DNA from: JARRJS01 sp037388885
Lineage (GTDB): Bacteria; Gemmatimonadota; Gemmatimonadetes; Longimicrobiales; RSA9
Reading direction: 5' to 3'
Length of the DNA: 64,000 bases
Assembly (NCBI GenBank): GCA_037388885.1
Contig: JARRJS010000038.1
Location: 23,567-87,566, forward strand
The notes beneath the pieces were generated by a model. It was given only the letters and a program-made list of their open reading frames with translations, did no database searches and was not told the DNA's origin. Within the stretch, counting starts at the first letter, position 1, and every line of letters begins with the position of its first letter. This document shows positions 24,967-34,205 of this stretch, piece by piece. The translations under genes and the position numbers were made by a program.

Positions 24967-26062
24967 ATGGCTACGGCGACGAAGGACTACTATCAGGTTC
25001 TGGGCGTGGCGGAGAAGGCCAGCCCCGAAGAGATCAAGAAGGCGTACCGCAAGCTGGCCAAACGGTACCATCCGGACGCCAACCCGGATAACGGGCAGGC
25101 TGCGGACCGCTTCAAGGAGATCGGCGAAGCCTACTCCGTGCTCTCCGACCCGGAGAAGCGGAAGAAGTACGATCAGATGCGACGCCTGGGGCCCCTGGGT
25201 GGCTTCGGCTTCACGGGCCGGCAGCGTCCGGGCGGCGAGACGACGTTCAACATGGAGGACCTGGGCGACCTAGGCGGCCTGGGCGACCTCTTCTCATCCA
25301 TCTTCGACCTCGGCAAGCGGCGGCGTCAGCGGGGTGGTCGTGGCACCCAACGCGGCGCGGACGTGGAGTACACGGTCGAGATCTCGTTCGGCCTGGCGGC
25401 GCGCGGCGGCAAGATCGACATCACGGTGCCCATCACGGAAGAGTGCACCGTCTGCAACGGGAGCGGTGCGAAACCGGGTACCAGCCTCAAGACGTGCCCC
25501 GAGTGCAAGGGGACCGGGACCATCTCCTTTGGCCAGGGCGGGTTCGCGGTGAGCCGTCCCTGCCCGGCATGCTATGGCCGTGGCCAGACACCGGCAACGC
25601 CGTGCACCGCCTGTGGCGGCAGCGGTCAGGTCCGGCAGGATCGCAAGATCCGAGTCAACGTGCCGGCCGGCGTGGAGGCCGGTTCGCGCATGCGGCTGTC
25701 GGGACAGGGCGAGCGCGGTGGCCCCGCCGGGCGACCTGATCATCGTGTTCCAGGTGAAACCGGACCGGTTCTTCCGGCGCGATGGCCTGGATATCCATTG
25801 CACGGTGCCCATCAATCTGGCGCAGGCGACTCTGGGCTCCAAGATCCGCGTGCGTACGGTCGATGGGAAGCGTGTGACGTTGAAGATCCCGCCTGGCACG
25901 CAGTCGGGAACGCGCTTCCGGATCGCCGGGCAAGGCATCCAGAAGGTCGACCGGCGGGGCGATCAGTACGTGAAGGTGAAGATCACGGTACCGGAGGAGC
26001 TGAGTCCGGAGCAGGAGCGCCTCATGCGAGAATTTGCCGAGGCGTCCACCCTCAAATACTAG
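24967..26062 (+). pseudogene. dnaJ: Chaperone DnaJ, with a frameshift near 25720
   Basis: The protein begins with a complete J domain (HPD motif in RYHPDANPD), followed by a Gly/Phe-type linker and four zinc repeats (CTVCNGSG, CPECKGTG, CPACYGRG, CTACGGSG). The frame then breaks: around 25717-25723 the first frame goes on into unrelated sequence, while the next frame carries the rest of the client-binding domain (PPGDLIIVFQVKPDRFFRRDG through ELSPEQERLMREFAE) to a TAG at 26060-26062. A 2-nt deletion of GC in a GGCGCC context would explain it. The unshifted frame stays open to 26301 and joins the next small gene. This may be a sequencing or assembly error. Confidence 0.85.
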
Positions 26063-26067
26063 GTGAG

Positions 26068-26301
26068 ATGAGCCGCAGCTTTCAGGACCCGGACCTGCTG
26101 ATCTGGGAGGCGTACGCGACGACGGGCGCATTCGGCGCCTCCGACCACGCACACATCATCTTTCACTGCGTGAGCGACCCCTCGCGGCGCGCACGCTACG
26201 TGGAGCAGGACGCGTCCCTCGCGGCAGCGCAGAAGCGGCTGGCAAAGCTGTCGACGGAAGAGCTGCGGTCTCTGCTGGATGAGGCGCAATCCCTAAAGTA
26301 G
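26068..26301 (+). CDS. Small hypothetical protein downstream of dnaJ
   Basis: The 77-residue protein starts at ATG 26068, six bases after the dnaJ stop, with AGGTGAG as a close ribosome-binding site. The start MSRSFQDPDLLIWEAYATTG is followed by SDHAHIIFHCVSDPSRRARYVEQ and a helical tail (AAAQKRLAKLSTEELRSLLDEA). The last part looks like a coiled or helical interaction segment. It may work with the DnaK/DnaJ/GrpE module, but this is position only. I know no named family. Confidence 0.6.
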   Translation: MSRSFQDPDLLIWEAYATTGAFGASDHAHIIFHCVSDPSRRARYVEQDASLAAAQKRLAKLSTEELRSLLDEAQSLK

Positions 26302-26309
26302 TCAGCGCC

Positions 26310-27380
26310 TCAGCGGATGCGGCCGCCGCCTAGCAGGATGTCCCCCTGGTACACGGCTCCCGACTGACCCGGCGTCACGGCGCGCTGTGGTGTCGCCAGC
26401 CGCAGCCGGACCGCATCGTCGTCCGTCGATTCCAAGGTGGCGTCTACCAGCGAAGCGCGGTGCCGTAGTCGGACCCGCACGCTGGCCCCGGCCTCCGGCG
26501 CCGTTGTCAGCCAGTTCACGTCGCCCAGGACGACGACGTCTTGATAGAGCTCGTCGTCGGTGCCCACCACCACGCGATTTTCGGCCGGCACCACGCCCAG
26601 CACGTAGAGGCGACGTCCGTGCCCTCCGCCGAGGCCCTTCCGCTGCCCTACGGTGTAGCGCCCGTAACCGTCGTGGCGGCCGACCACGTCCCCGTGCCGG
26701 GTGACCAGCTCACCCTCCGACAGCGCCGGGTGGGTGGAGCCCAGCCGATCGGCCAGGAAGTCCCCATAGTCGCCGGTTGGCACGAAGCAGATCTCCTGGG
26801 ACTCAGGCTTATCAGCCGTCGCCAGCTTCAGGTCCCGGGCCCGCTCACGCACCTCCGGCTTCGTGAGCTCCCCGACGGGGAACATGAGGTGGGGCAGGAC
26901 CTCCCGGGGGACGCCCCACAGGAAATACGTCTGGTCCTTCGCCTCATCCGAGCTCAGGGCGATGCTCTGTCCAGCGCCGTCCCCGAGCATGCGGGCGTAA
27001 TGGCCCGTGGCGATCCGGTCCGCGCCCAGCATCCGTCCCCGACGCAGCAGATCCGGGATCTTGGTGTTGGAATTGCACCGCACGCACGGGTTGGGCGTGC
27101 GGCCGGCCACGTACTCGTTCACGAAGTCGTCCATGACCGCCGCGCCGAACGAGTCCTCCATATCGAACACGTAATGTGGCACGCCGAGCTTCTCACAAAC
27201 GCGACGGGCGTCCATGATGCCGTCCAACCCGCAGCATGTGCGTCCGTGGGCCTGGGTTTCTGCGTAGCAGAACGTCTTCATGGTGGCACCGATGACCCGG
27301 TAGCCACGTTCCACGAGCAGCGCCGCGGCCAGGGAAGAATCCACGCCACCGGACATGGCGACCAGCACGGTCTCGCTCAC
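26310..27380 (-). CDS. mnmA: tRNA-specific 2-thiouridylase MnmA
   Basis: MnmA puts sulfur on U34 of tRNA(Lys/Glu/Gln) using ATP and persulfide from a cysteine desulfurase. The 356-residue protein has the PP-loop SGGVDSS, a Cys pair (CCGLDGIMDARRV), the catalytic NPCVRCN, and the second catalytic segment SQEICFVPTGDYGDFL. The GQRKGLGG box and the C-terminal beta barrel (FTPGQ-like VTPGQSGAVYQGD) follow. Its start overlaps the end of the cysteine-desulfurase gene by 4 bp, so the donor and acceptor are coupled. Confidence 0.96.
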   Translation of the reverse strand: MSETVLVAMSGGVDSSLAAALLVERGYRVIGATMKTFCYAETQAHGRTCCGLDGIMDARRVCEKLGVPHYVFDMEDSFGAAVMDDFVNEYVAGRTPNPCVRCNSNTKIPDLLRRGRMLGADRIATGHYARMLGDGAGQSIALSSDEAKDQTYFLWGVPREVLPHLMFPVGELTKPEVRERARDLKLATADKPESQEICFVPTGDYGDFLADRLGSTHPALSEGELVTRHGDVVGRHDGYGRYTVGQRKGLGGGHGRRLYVLGVVPAENRVVVGTDDELYQDVVVLGDVNWLTTAPEAGASVRVRLRHRASLVDATLESTDDDAVRLRLATPQRAVTPGQSGAVYQGDILLGGGRIR

Positions 27381-28552
27381 GCTGCCCCCGGCGTGCCGCG
27401 CGGGCTGGCGACACCGGGCGTCTCACGCGCCCGTCCGACGACCCGCGGCACGACGGCCAGTGCCCGGTCGATCTCCGCGTCCGTCGTGGTGCGGCCCAGA
27501 GAGAAGCGCAGGGAGGCCACCCGTTCGGTAATGCGGCCCATGGCCACCAGCACGTGGCTCGGTTCCACCACGCCGCTGTGACACGCCGATCCGCCGGAGG
27601 CCGCAATGCCTTCCAGGTCCAAGGCGGCGAGCGTCATCTCCTGGTCCACGGACGGTATCGTCACGTTCAGCACGTGGGGCAGACGCGGCGCGCCACTACC
27701 GCTCACGGTGAGGCCCGGAACGCTCGCTGTCAGCCCGACCTCGAGGCGGTCCCTCAACATCGCCTGGCGCGCCGACTCGGCGTCCCGTTCCTGCACGGCC
27801 AACTCTGCGGCGGTAGCCAAGCCCACGGCGCCCGCGACGTTCTGCGTGCCTGGTCGCAGGTCCCGCTCCTGACCACCGCCCCACACCAGCGGCTCCAGTC
27901 GGACGCCGGCGCGCACGAACAGCGCACCGACGCCTTTCGGACCGCCGATCTTGTGTCCCGACACCGACACGAGATCTACGGGCGTCTCGTCCACCCGGAC
28001 CGGAACACGGCCGAACGCCTGCACCGCGTCCGCATGGAACGTCGCCCCTGTGGCCCGGCAGCGCGCTGCGATGTCCGCGATGGGTTGCAGGGTCCCGACT
28101 TCGTTGTTTCCCCACATGATCGACACCAATGCCGGCTGTTCATGCAGCGCTTCGTCCAGTGCCGCCAACTCCACCACGCCGCGCGCATCGACGCCCAGGA
28201 TCTGCAGCCGCGCACCCCGACGCGCCGCCATGCGTGCCGCATCCAGCACCGCGCGGTGCTCGATGGCCGAGCACACGATGCCGCCACCCGTCGCACGCCA
28301 ACGGCCCAGAACCGCCAGGTTGTCCGCTTCCGTGCCACCGCTGGTGAACAGGATCTCGGACCGCTCAGCACCGAGTGCCGCGGCTACGCGCTCCCGGGCT
28401 TCCTCCAGCGCCGTGTGCGCCTCGCGACCCCACCGATGCGTGCTCGACGGGTTGCCCCAGCGCCCCTCGTAATACGGCGCCATCGCCTCCCGCACCTCGG
28501 CGCGCACGGGCGTCGTCGCCGCATGGTCCAGATAGATCGCCTCGCTCATCAT
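27377..28552 (-). CDS. Cysteine desulfurase (IscS/NifS type)
   Basis: The enzyme takes sulfur from cysteine to form an enzyme persulfide for MnmA and Fe-S assembly. The 391-residue PLP enzyme shows YLDHAATTPVRAEV, TSGGTEADNLAVLG, the PLP lysine in VSGHKIGGPKGVGALFV, and the catalytic cysteine in ASGGSACHSG. Two in-frame ATGs occur at 28552 and 28549; the second has better spacing from GGGGGG. Gene order (desulfurase then mnmA on the minus strand) supports a role in tRNA thiolation. The exact class is not fixed, so no symbol is given. Confidence 0.95.
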   Translation of the reverse strand: MMSEAIYLDHAATTPVRAEVREAMAPYYEGRWGNPSSTHRWGREAHTALEEARERVAAALGAERSEILFTSGGTEADNLAVLGRWRATGGGIVCSAIEHRAVLDAARMAARRGARLQILGVDARGVVELAALDEALHEQPALVSIMWGNNEVGTLQPIADIAARCRATGATFHADAVQAFGRVPVRVDETPVDLVSVSGHKIGGPKGVGALFVRAGVRLEPLVWGGGQERDLRPGTQNVAGAVGLATAAELAVQERDAESARQAMLRDRLEVGLTASVPGLTVSGSGAPRLPHVLNVTIPSVDQEMTLAALDLEGIAASGGSACHSGVVEPSHVLVAMGRITERVASLRFSLGRTTTDAEIDRALAVVPRVVGRARETPGVASPRGTPGAA

Positions 28553-28607
28553 TGCCCCCCTGATAACCCGGGCCGCCGCCGAGGATCCGAGGTCAGGTCG
28601 GTAGCCC

Positions 28608-28636
28608 TTGGCCGCCCCCCGTCCTGCCCTTAGTTT
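28608..28636 (+). promoter_or_regulatory. Promoter that fits a leaderless transcript
   Basis: TTGGCC (28608-28613), 17-nt spacer and TAGTTT (28631-28636). The ATG at 28641 begins 5 nt after the -10, at or next to the expected transcription start. There is no purine-rich site in front of the ATG. Confidence 0.5.
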
Positions 28637-28640
28637 GTAA

Positions 28641-28991
28641 ATGACTGTGATTCAACAATTCCTGCCACCGGCTCTTCCGCCCGAGCTACCGCAACGGTTC
28701 CGGGCGACCGTTCACGGGACCGTCTTCGCGGACCGGGCGGACCACCTCGAACGTCTCCAACCCGGCGACGAGCTTCTTCTGGTGCCGGACCCGCCGCTGG
28801 ATGCCGATCCCGGCGTCTGGGTGCATCTGCCGGACGGCGACCTGCTGGGCCATCTGCCCCCGGAGATCGAGACGTGGCTCGCGCCATGGTTGCTACGGGG
28901 AGGCCGGGTCGTTGCCCGCGCGGTACGGGTGTCCGGGGACGATGTGCCGAGCTGGCGCCGGCTGCTGATCGAGGTGGACTGTGTGGTCTGA
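28641..28991 (+). CDS. HIRAN-like domain protein
   Basis: The 116-residue protein has features of the HIRAN domain (found in some helicases and DNA-repair proteins): a beta-rich core with RFRATVHGTVF, then LQPGDELLLVPDPPLDADPGVWVHLPDGDLLGHLPPEIE (given by key residues G-D..L-L..P..P-D..V-x-V..G-x-x-L-G-H-L-P) and a later REGGRVVARAVRV-like strand. It is a stand-alone domain, not fused to a helicase. It starts just after a promoter -10 and may be translated from a leaderless mRNA. It runs opposite to the cysteine desulfurase and converges with bshB1. Confidence 0.65.
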   Translation: MTVIQQFLPPALPPELPQRFRATVHGTVFADRADHLERLQPGDELLLVPDPPLDADPGVWVHLPDGDLLGHLPPEIETWLAPWLLRGGRVVARAVRVSGDDVPSWRRLLIEVDCVV

Positions 28992-29011
28992 CGCTGTTCA
29001 GGCTCCCGACG

Positions 29012-29728
29012 TCAGAACGTAGCGACCGCCATATCCACCACATCGTCGACACGCACAGTCTCCCGGGTCCAGAACGGCTCGCCGTAGGGTCGCCGGATCA
29101 GGGAGCCGTAATGCGCGCACTGTGCCAGGATCTGGTCGCGCAGGGGCCGCTCGCCTCCGAAGACCTCGCCCGCCCACGTCTTGCCTTCGAACTGCGAGTG
29201 GAAGGCGAAGATCGCCTCCAGCTTGCGGTCGACCTGGTCCGTGATGTCCACGACGAAGCGTGGCTGGCCCGCGTCTTCACGAAACGACGCAGCGTAGAGC
29301 ACCTTGTGCGGCCGGTGCGGGTCACCGGGGATGTCGGCGTTTCGCAGGCCCGCCAGGAAACAGGCGTCGTACCCCAGCTCACTGGCCACGCGGTGGTCCG
29401 GGTGGCGTCCCTTCGGCCAGTGGAGGATCACGGTACGAGGTGCGAGCTCCCGCACCGCCGCCGCCACCGCTGCGCGCGTCGCGGGCGTGTTCTGGAGGGC
29501 GCCATCCGGCAGGCTGACGTTGCGACGCACGGACAGACCCAGGATGTCCGCCGCCTGCGCCGCTTCTCCGGCACGCAGCTCGGCCGAACCGCGCGTGCCC
29601 GTTTCCCCGCCTGTCAGGTCCAGCACGCCCGTGCGATAGCCCTGGTCATTCGCCCGGATGAGTGTGCCGCCGCACAGTAGCTCGGCGTCGTCCGGGTGCG
29701 CGACGATGGCCAGCAGATCAACGCTCAT
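29012..29728 (-). CDS. bshB1: N-acetylglucosaminyl-malate deacetylase (bacillithiol biosynthesis)
   Basis: The enzyme removes the acetyl group from GlcNAc-malate in bacillithiol synthesis. The 238-residue protein is a PIG-L/LmbE deacetylase with AHPDDAELLCGGTL (zinc and catalytic Asp), DLTGGETGTRG, SLPDGALQ, and the metal motif HPDHRVAS. The length and the GETGTRGS box fit the BshB1 branch. No bshA or bshC is nearby. It overlaps the stop of the upstream permease gene by 4 bp and is the last gene of the minus-strand efflux operon. Confidence 0.85.
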   Translation of the reverse strand: MSVDLLAIVAHPDDAELLCGGTLIRANDQGYRTGVLDLTGGETGTRGSAELRAGEAAQAADILGLSVRRNVSLPDGALQNTPATRAAVAAAVRELAPRTVILHWPKGRHPDHRVASELGYDACFLAGLRNADIPGDPHRPHKVLYAASFREDAGQPRFVVDITDQVDRKLEAIFAFHSQFEGKTWAGEVFGGERPLRDQILAQCAHYGSLIRRPYGEPFWTRETVRVDDVVDMAVATF

Positions 29729-30960
29729 TCGTAGCGGAGTGCTTCGACGGGGTCCATGCGCGAGGCGCGCCATGCGGGCACCATGCCGAATGCGACGCCG
29801 GCGACCACGGCCATGAGAAGGGCCAGCAGAACCGCCCACAGCGGCACCGACGCCGGGATGGGCGTCAGGGTCTGGATCAGGAAGGCCAGACCTCCACCGA
29901 GCACCATGCCAAGCGCGCCGCCGGCGAGGGTGAGGGTGGTCGCTTCGAAGAGGAACTGCCACAGCACTTCGCGGCGCGTAGCGCCAATGGCTTTGCGGAC
30001 GCCGATCTCGCGCGTCCGCTCCGTGACGGAGATCATCATGATGGCGATGACGCCCACGCCGCCCACCAGCAGCGCGACGGCGGAAAGCCCGATCATCACG
30101 GCGAAGAACAGCGTCGTGATCCGATTGAACATGTCGAGCAGCGCCTGCTGCCGGATCACGGCGAAGTTGTTGGCCTGGGCCGGTCGAAGGCCGCGCATGG
30201 TACGCATGGCCGTGATGACCTCGTCCATGGCTTCGTTTTGCGTGGCGTCCGGCGCCGTCACCACGAGCGCACCCAGCATCCCGTCCCATGCCCCGAGCGA
30301 CTTCAGGGCCGTGGTATAGGGGACGACGGCAAAGTTGTTCGCTGCCTCGCCGAAGATGTTCGCCTCCCGATCGAAGATGCCGATCACCTGGAACGGCAGG
30401 CCCCGGATCCGCACCAGGCGATTCAGCGGATCGAGCGACCCGTAGAGCTTGTCCGCCAGCGGCTTCGACAGGACGACCACCTGACGCGAGGATTTCACGT
30501 CCGACGGCAGGAAGTTGTGGCCGGCGCTGAACTTGCCCATGGTGAACTCGTCCCACCCCGCACTGTTCCCGGAGATGTGGATGCCGCTCACCGGTGCACC
30601 TATGGCCTGCATTTCTGCGTTCATGTCCAGGCTGGCAATAACCTGGCGTACCGCCGGCTGCGAGCGCAGGTGCTCGATCTCGTCCACCGTCACCTTGGGA
30701 TTGTTCCCCCACGGCGGGCCGTGCTCGTTGGTGACGCGGACTTCGGACACGTCGTAGCGCATCAGCATGAAGTTCTTGGGGCCGGCCGCCTCGATGCCCG
30801 ACAGCGCCTCCGACCGGATGCCCGTCACCATGGCGCTCATGGCCATCACGGTCGCCACGCCGATCACCACGCCGAGAATGGTCAGGATGGAGCGGAACTT
30901 GTTCGCCCGCAATTGATCCAGCGCCAGCAGAATCCCTTCGCCCAGGTTCTCGATGCGCAT
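29725..30960 (-). CDS. MacB-type ABC permease (FtsX fold), subunit 2
   Basis: The 411-residue permease of the MacB/LolE class has four membrane segments: one after the start (FRSILTILGVVIGVATVMAM) and three at the C-terminus (about 285-405), ending in PAWRASRMDPVEALRYE. Between them is a periplasmic domain of about 230 residues. VTERTREIGVRKAIGATRRE is the conserved cytoplasmic coupling motif. It is encoded just downstream of a sister permease, so the transporter may be a heterodimer. Substrate is not known. Confidence 0.9.
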   Translation of the reverse strand: MRIENLGEGILLALDQLRANKFRSILTILGVVIGVATVMAMSAMVTGIRSEALSGIEAAGPKNFMLMRYDVSEVRVTNEHGPPWGNNPKVTVDEIEHLRSQPAVRQVIASLDMNAEMQAIGAPVSGIHISGNSAGWDEFTMGKFSAGHNFLPSDVKSSRQVVVLSKPLADKLYGSLDPLNRLVRIRGLPFQVIGIFDREANIFGEAANNFAVVPYTTALKSLGAWDGMLGALVVTAPDATQNEAMDEVITAMRTMRGLRPAQANNFAVIRQQALLDMFNRITTLFFAVMIGLSAVALLVGGVGVIAIMMISVTERTREIGVRKAIGATRREVLWQFLFEATTLTLAGGALGMVLGGGLAFLIQTLTPIPASVPLWAVLLALLMAVVAGVAFGMVPAWRASRMDPVEALRYE

Positions 30961-30963
30961 GCG

Positions 30964-32205
30964 CTACTCCGCCCGCAGGGCCACGACGGGATCCAGGCGC
31001 GCCGCCCGGGAGGCGGGGTAGAGGCCCGCCAGCACGCCGACGCCCAGCCCCATCGCCGTCGCCAGAATGATGGACCACGGTGCAACCGAAGCTGGCAGCG
31101 GCGAGACCGCTGCGATGACCTTCGCCATGCCGAGGCCCAGGCTGATCCCGACCAACGCACCGAACCCGGAGAGCGCGCTCGATTCCACGAGCACCTGCAT
31201 CAGGATGTCACGGCGCCTCGCCCCGACGGCCTTCCGCATGCCGATCTCCCGCGTCCGTTCCACGACCGACATGAGCATGATGTTCATGATCACCATGCCG
31301 CCGACGACCAGGGCGATACCCACCAGCCCCGGGAACGCGATGAACAGGATATTGCTGATCTTCTTCCAGAAGGCCATCGACTCGTCCTTGGTCTCCACCA
31401 CGAAGTCGTTGGCATGGGTGGGTCGCAGTCGGTGGCGCACCCGCATGATGGCCTCGACCTGGTAGCGAGCGGTTTCCAGGGTCGTCGCGTCCCAGGTGCG
31501 GATCAAGATCTGGTCCACGATGCCGTGCGGATTCGTCATTCGGGCCAGGGGCGACCGGGCCGGTGCAATGGCACGATTATCGAGGGAAAAGCCGAAGATG
31601 GAGCCCTGGGGCTTGAGCACGCCGATAACGGTGAAGGGGAAGCTGTTGATCCGGACCGTGCGACCGATGGGGTCCAGCGATCCGAACAGCTTGTTGGCGG
31701 TTTCCGAGCCCAGCACGACGACCGGCAATCCGGCCTCATCCTCCAGCGGGCCGAAGAGGCGGCCCCGGGAGACGTCGTATTCGCGAATCCGGAAGTAGTC
31801 CGCGGAGGCGGCGGTGAGCAGGACGTTCTCCACCTCCACGCCGCGCTCCGACTTGACCTGGCCCATGCTCTCGCTTTCCACGGCGACCAGGCCACCTACA
31901 CGCAGCTGGTTCCGGATAGCGTCCGCGTCCGCCAGCTTCAAGCGGGGCCGACGTCGCCACGCTCGCCATTGCTCGCGGCTGGTGTTGATCTGGACCGAGG
32001 GGGTGCGGCGTACCGTGAGGGTGTTCAGCCCGTAAATCTTCCGGGCGAAGTCCACTTCCATGTAGTGGTTCATTCCCTGCACGATGGTGATGACTGCGAT
32101 GAGGAACATCACGCCGATCACCACGCCGATCACGCCGAAGAAGCTCTTCAGCTTCTGGGCGCGAATCTGCTGGAATGCCAGTCGGATTGCCTCGCGGGGG
32201 CTCAT
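30964..32205 (-). CDS. MacB-type ABC permease (FtsX fold), subunit 1
   Basis: The 413-residue protein has the same layout as its downstream partner: an N-terminal membrane helix (KSFFGVIGVVIGVMFLIAV), a long periplasmic MacB domain, and three C-terminal helices. It has the coupling motif VVERTREIGMRKAVGARRRD and the ending ASRAARLDPVVALRAE. It lies between the ATPase (2 bp upstream on the coding strand) and the second permease (3 bp downstream), so the three are expressed together. Confidence 0.9.
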   Translation of the reverse strand: MSPREAIRLAFQQIRAQKLKSFFGVIGVVIGVMFLIAVITIVQGMNHYMEVDFARKIYGLNTLTVRRTPSVQINTSREQWRAWRRRPRLKLADADAIRNQLRVGGLVAVESESMGQVKSERGVEVENVLLTAASADYFRIREYDVSRGRLFGPLEDEAGLPVVVLGSETANKLFGSLDPIGRTVRINSFPFTVIGVLKPQGSIFGFSLDNRAIAPARSPLARMTNPHGIVDQILIRTWDATTLETARYQVEAIMRVRHRLRPTHANDFVVETKDESMAFWKKISNILFIAFPGLVGIALVVGGMVIMNIMLMSVVERTREIGMRKAVGARRRDILMQVLVESSALSGFGALVGISLGLGMAKVIAAVSPLPASVAPWSIILATAMGLGVGVLAGLYPASRAARLDPVVALRAE

Positions 32206-32206
32206 C

Positions 32207-32914
32207 TTACACCAGAACGTTCCGCTGTCCGTTCACTCTGTCGCTCTCGATTGCACCGTCGCGCAGCAGGATCGTGCGCCGCGCCTTCTGCGCGATTTCG
32301 TGCTCGTGCGTTACCAACACAATGGTCTGCCCCGATTCGTACAACTCTCCGAACAGCTGCATGATTTCCACGCCGGTCTGCGTGTCCAGGTTCCCCGTCG
32401 GCTCGTCGGCGAGGAGGATCGCCGGGCCGTTGACCAGCGCTCGGGCGATGGCCACGCGCTGACGCTGTCCGCCGGACAGCTCGGCCGGTCGGTGCGTCAT
32501 GCGGTCGGCCAACCCCACGCGCTCCAGCACGTGCTCCGCACGCTCGCGTCGCTCCTTGCGCGACTGTCCGCCGTAAATGAGCGGTAGCTCGACGTTGTGC
32601 AGCGCCGTCGCCCGCGGCAGCAGGTTGAAGGTCTGGAAAACGAAGCCGATCTCGCGGTTCCGGATCTGGGCCAGCTGGTCGTCCGTGAGCTGCGAGACGG
32701 CCGTGCCGTTCAGCCAGTATTCGCCTTCGGATGCCGTGTCCAGGCAGCCGATCAGGTTCATGAGCGTCGACTTGCCCGAGCCGGACGGACCCATGATCGC
32801 GAGGTATTCGTTGCGCTGGACCTCGAGGTCGATGCCGCGCAGGGCGTGCACCGTCTCGGCGCCCAGAACGTAGTTTTTCTTCAGACCCTGGGTCCGGATC
32901 ACCATCTCGTTCAT
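32207..32914 (-). CDS. ABC transporter ATPase, MacB/LolD type
   Basis: This 235-residue ATPase drives the permeases encoded next to it. It has Walker A GPSGSGKST, the Q-loop region FVFQTFNLL, signature LSGGQRQRVAIARAL, Walker B ILLADEPTGNLD and switch His in VTHEHEIA. This is the typical order of the MacB/LolD ATPases. The gene is 2 bp before the first permease and 4 bp after the HlyD-like gene. Confidence 0.95.
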   Translation of the reverse strand: MNEMVIRTQGLKKNYVLGAETVHALRGIDLEVQRNEYLAIMGPSGSGKSTLMNLIGCLDTASEGEYWLNGTAVSQLTDDQLAQIRNREIGFVFQTFNLLPRATALHNVELPLIYGGQSRKERRERAEHVLERVGLADRMTHRPAELSGGQRQRVAIARALVNGPAILLADEPTGNLDTQTGVEIMQLFGELYESGQTIVLVTHEHEIAQKARRTILLRDGAIESDRVNGQRNVLV

Positions 32915-32918
32915 TCGC

Positions 32919-34205
32919 TCACCCTTCCCCTGCAGGGGCCCCCGCCTGACCCGTGATACGGATCGCCTTGCCGTTCGTGAGGCTGCGGATGGCCTCGTAC
33001 GGACCTGCCACGACGGTATCGCCTTCGGCCAGACCGTCCAGCACTTCGAAGTGTTCCTGCCCCGTGATGCCCACCTTCACCGGGACGAACGTCGCTTTGC
33101 CATCCCGTACCAGGAAGACGCCTTCCACGTCCTGATTGTTCGCGTCCAGATCAGCTGCAGCCGCCTGCGCCTCCGGCGTTTCCTGCGGCAGGGGTTCCAC
33201 GTCCTTCTTCTCCCGCACCGTCAGCGCGATGATGGGGATGGACAGCGCATTCGGTCGAACCGCCGTGACGATCTCCGCCGTGGCCGACAGGTCCGGTCGT
33301 AGGATGGGTGGCGGGCTGTCCAACGTGAGCACCACCTCGAAGTCCACTGCCGAGGACTGGTTGCTCAACGCATTGCGATCCTCGGGCGCCACCACGGAAC
33401 TGTGGGCAATCTCCGTAACGTGACCGACAAATTCCCGCTTCGGGAAGGCGTCGATGAGGATCTTCGCGCTGTCGCCCAGCGCGATGGACGGCACGTCCGT
33501 CTCGTCTACCCGCACCACCGTTTCCATGTTGTTCATATCGCTGATGGTCAACAGCAGGCTGCGGGGGTTGGCCATCGTGCCGATGACCGCCGTCTCTCCT
33601 TCCTCCACGTTCAACCGCGTGATCACCCCGTCGATGGGCGCCCGGATCACCGTTTTGCCGAGCTGGTCCTGGGCCTGCCGCAGCGCCGCGACAGACTGTT
33701 CGACCCCGTACTGCGCCGCCTCTTCCAGCGCCGCCTGTACACGGGCCTGCGTCTGCGCGTCCTCCAGCGCCTGCGGGCTCACCAGCGTCGAGTCCCGCTG
33801 GCGCATCTGCTGCGCCCGCGCGAGTGCCTGGTCCGCCTGCAGCTTCGAGGCCCGGGTCTGCGCCTCGCGCGCCCGCGCCGCGCTCACTGCCGCTTTCGCC
33901 TGCGCCACCGCCGCTTCGTATTGCGACGGGTCGATCCGCAGCAGTACGGCACCCCGCTTTACGACGTCGCCTTCCTTCACCCGCAGGGCCGTCACGCGGC
34001 CCATGATATCCGACTGCACGTCCACCGCGCGATGCGGGCGCACCCAGCCGCTGGCCCGGACCATCGCCACCAGGTCGCGGCGCGTCACCGGTTCCACCCG
34101 CACGGCGACCTCCGAGCCCGACCCGCTCTTCACCGCCGCGACAATGATCGTGCCCAGCACGACGACAGCCAGCAGCAGCAGCACGACCTTCCGTCTCTTG
34201 CTCAT
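32919..34205 (-). CDS. HlyD/MacA-like periplasmic adaptor, efflux operon A
   Basis: The 428-residue adaptor has an N-terminal membrane anchor (KVVLLLLAVVVLGTIIVAAV), then the lipoyl-like half (GWVRPHRAVDVQSDIMGRV), a coiled-coil hairpin (about 95-180, Ala/Gln/Arg rich), the second lipoyl half (IRAPIDGVITRLNVEEGE), and a beta-barrel domain. It links the inner-membrane permease to TolC. It overlaps the tolC-like gene by 4 bp and precedes the ATPase by 4 bp. Confidence 0.92.
   Translation of the reverse strand: MSKRRKVVLLLLAVVVLGTIIVAAVKSGSGSEVAVRVEPVTRRDLVAMVRASGWVRPHRAVDVQSDIMGRVTALRVKEGDVVKRGAVLLRIDPSQYEAAVAQAKAAVSAARAREAQTRASKLQADQALARAQQMRQRDSTLVSPQALEDAQTQARVQAALEEAAQYGVEQSVAALRQAQDQLGKTVIRAPIDGVITRLNVEEGETAVIGTMANPRSLLLTISDMNNMETVVRVDETDVPSIALGDSAKILIDAFPKREFVGHVTEIAHSSVVAPEDRNALSNQSSAVDFEVVLTLDSPPPILRPDLSATAEIVTAVRPNALSIPIIALTVREKKDVEPLPQETPEAQAAAADLDANNQDVEGVFLVRDGKATFVPVKVGITGQEHFEVLDGLAEGDTVVAGPYEAIRSLTNGKAIRITGQAGAPAGEG

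Noticed and set aside
29662..32364. Long plus-strand open frame (900 codons) over the permeases
   Set aside because: It mirrors the permease genes, is rich in His/Asp/Arg as antisense frames are, and has no recognisable motif.
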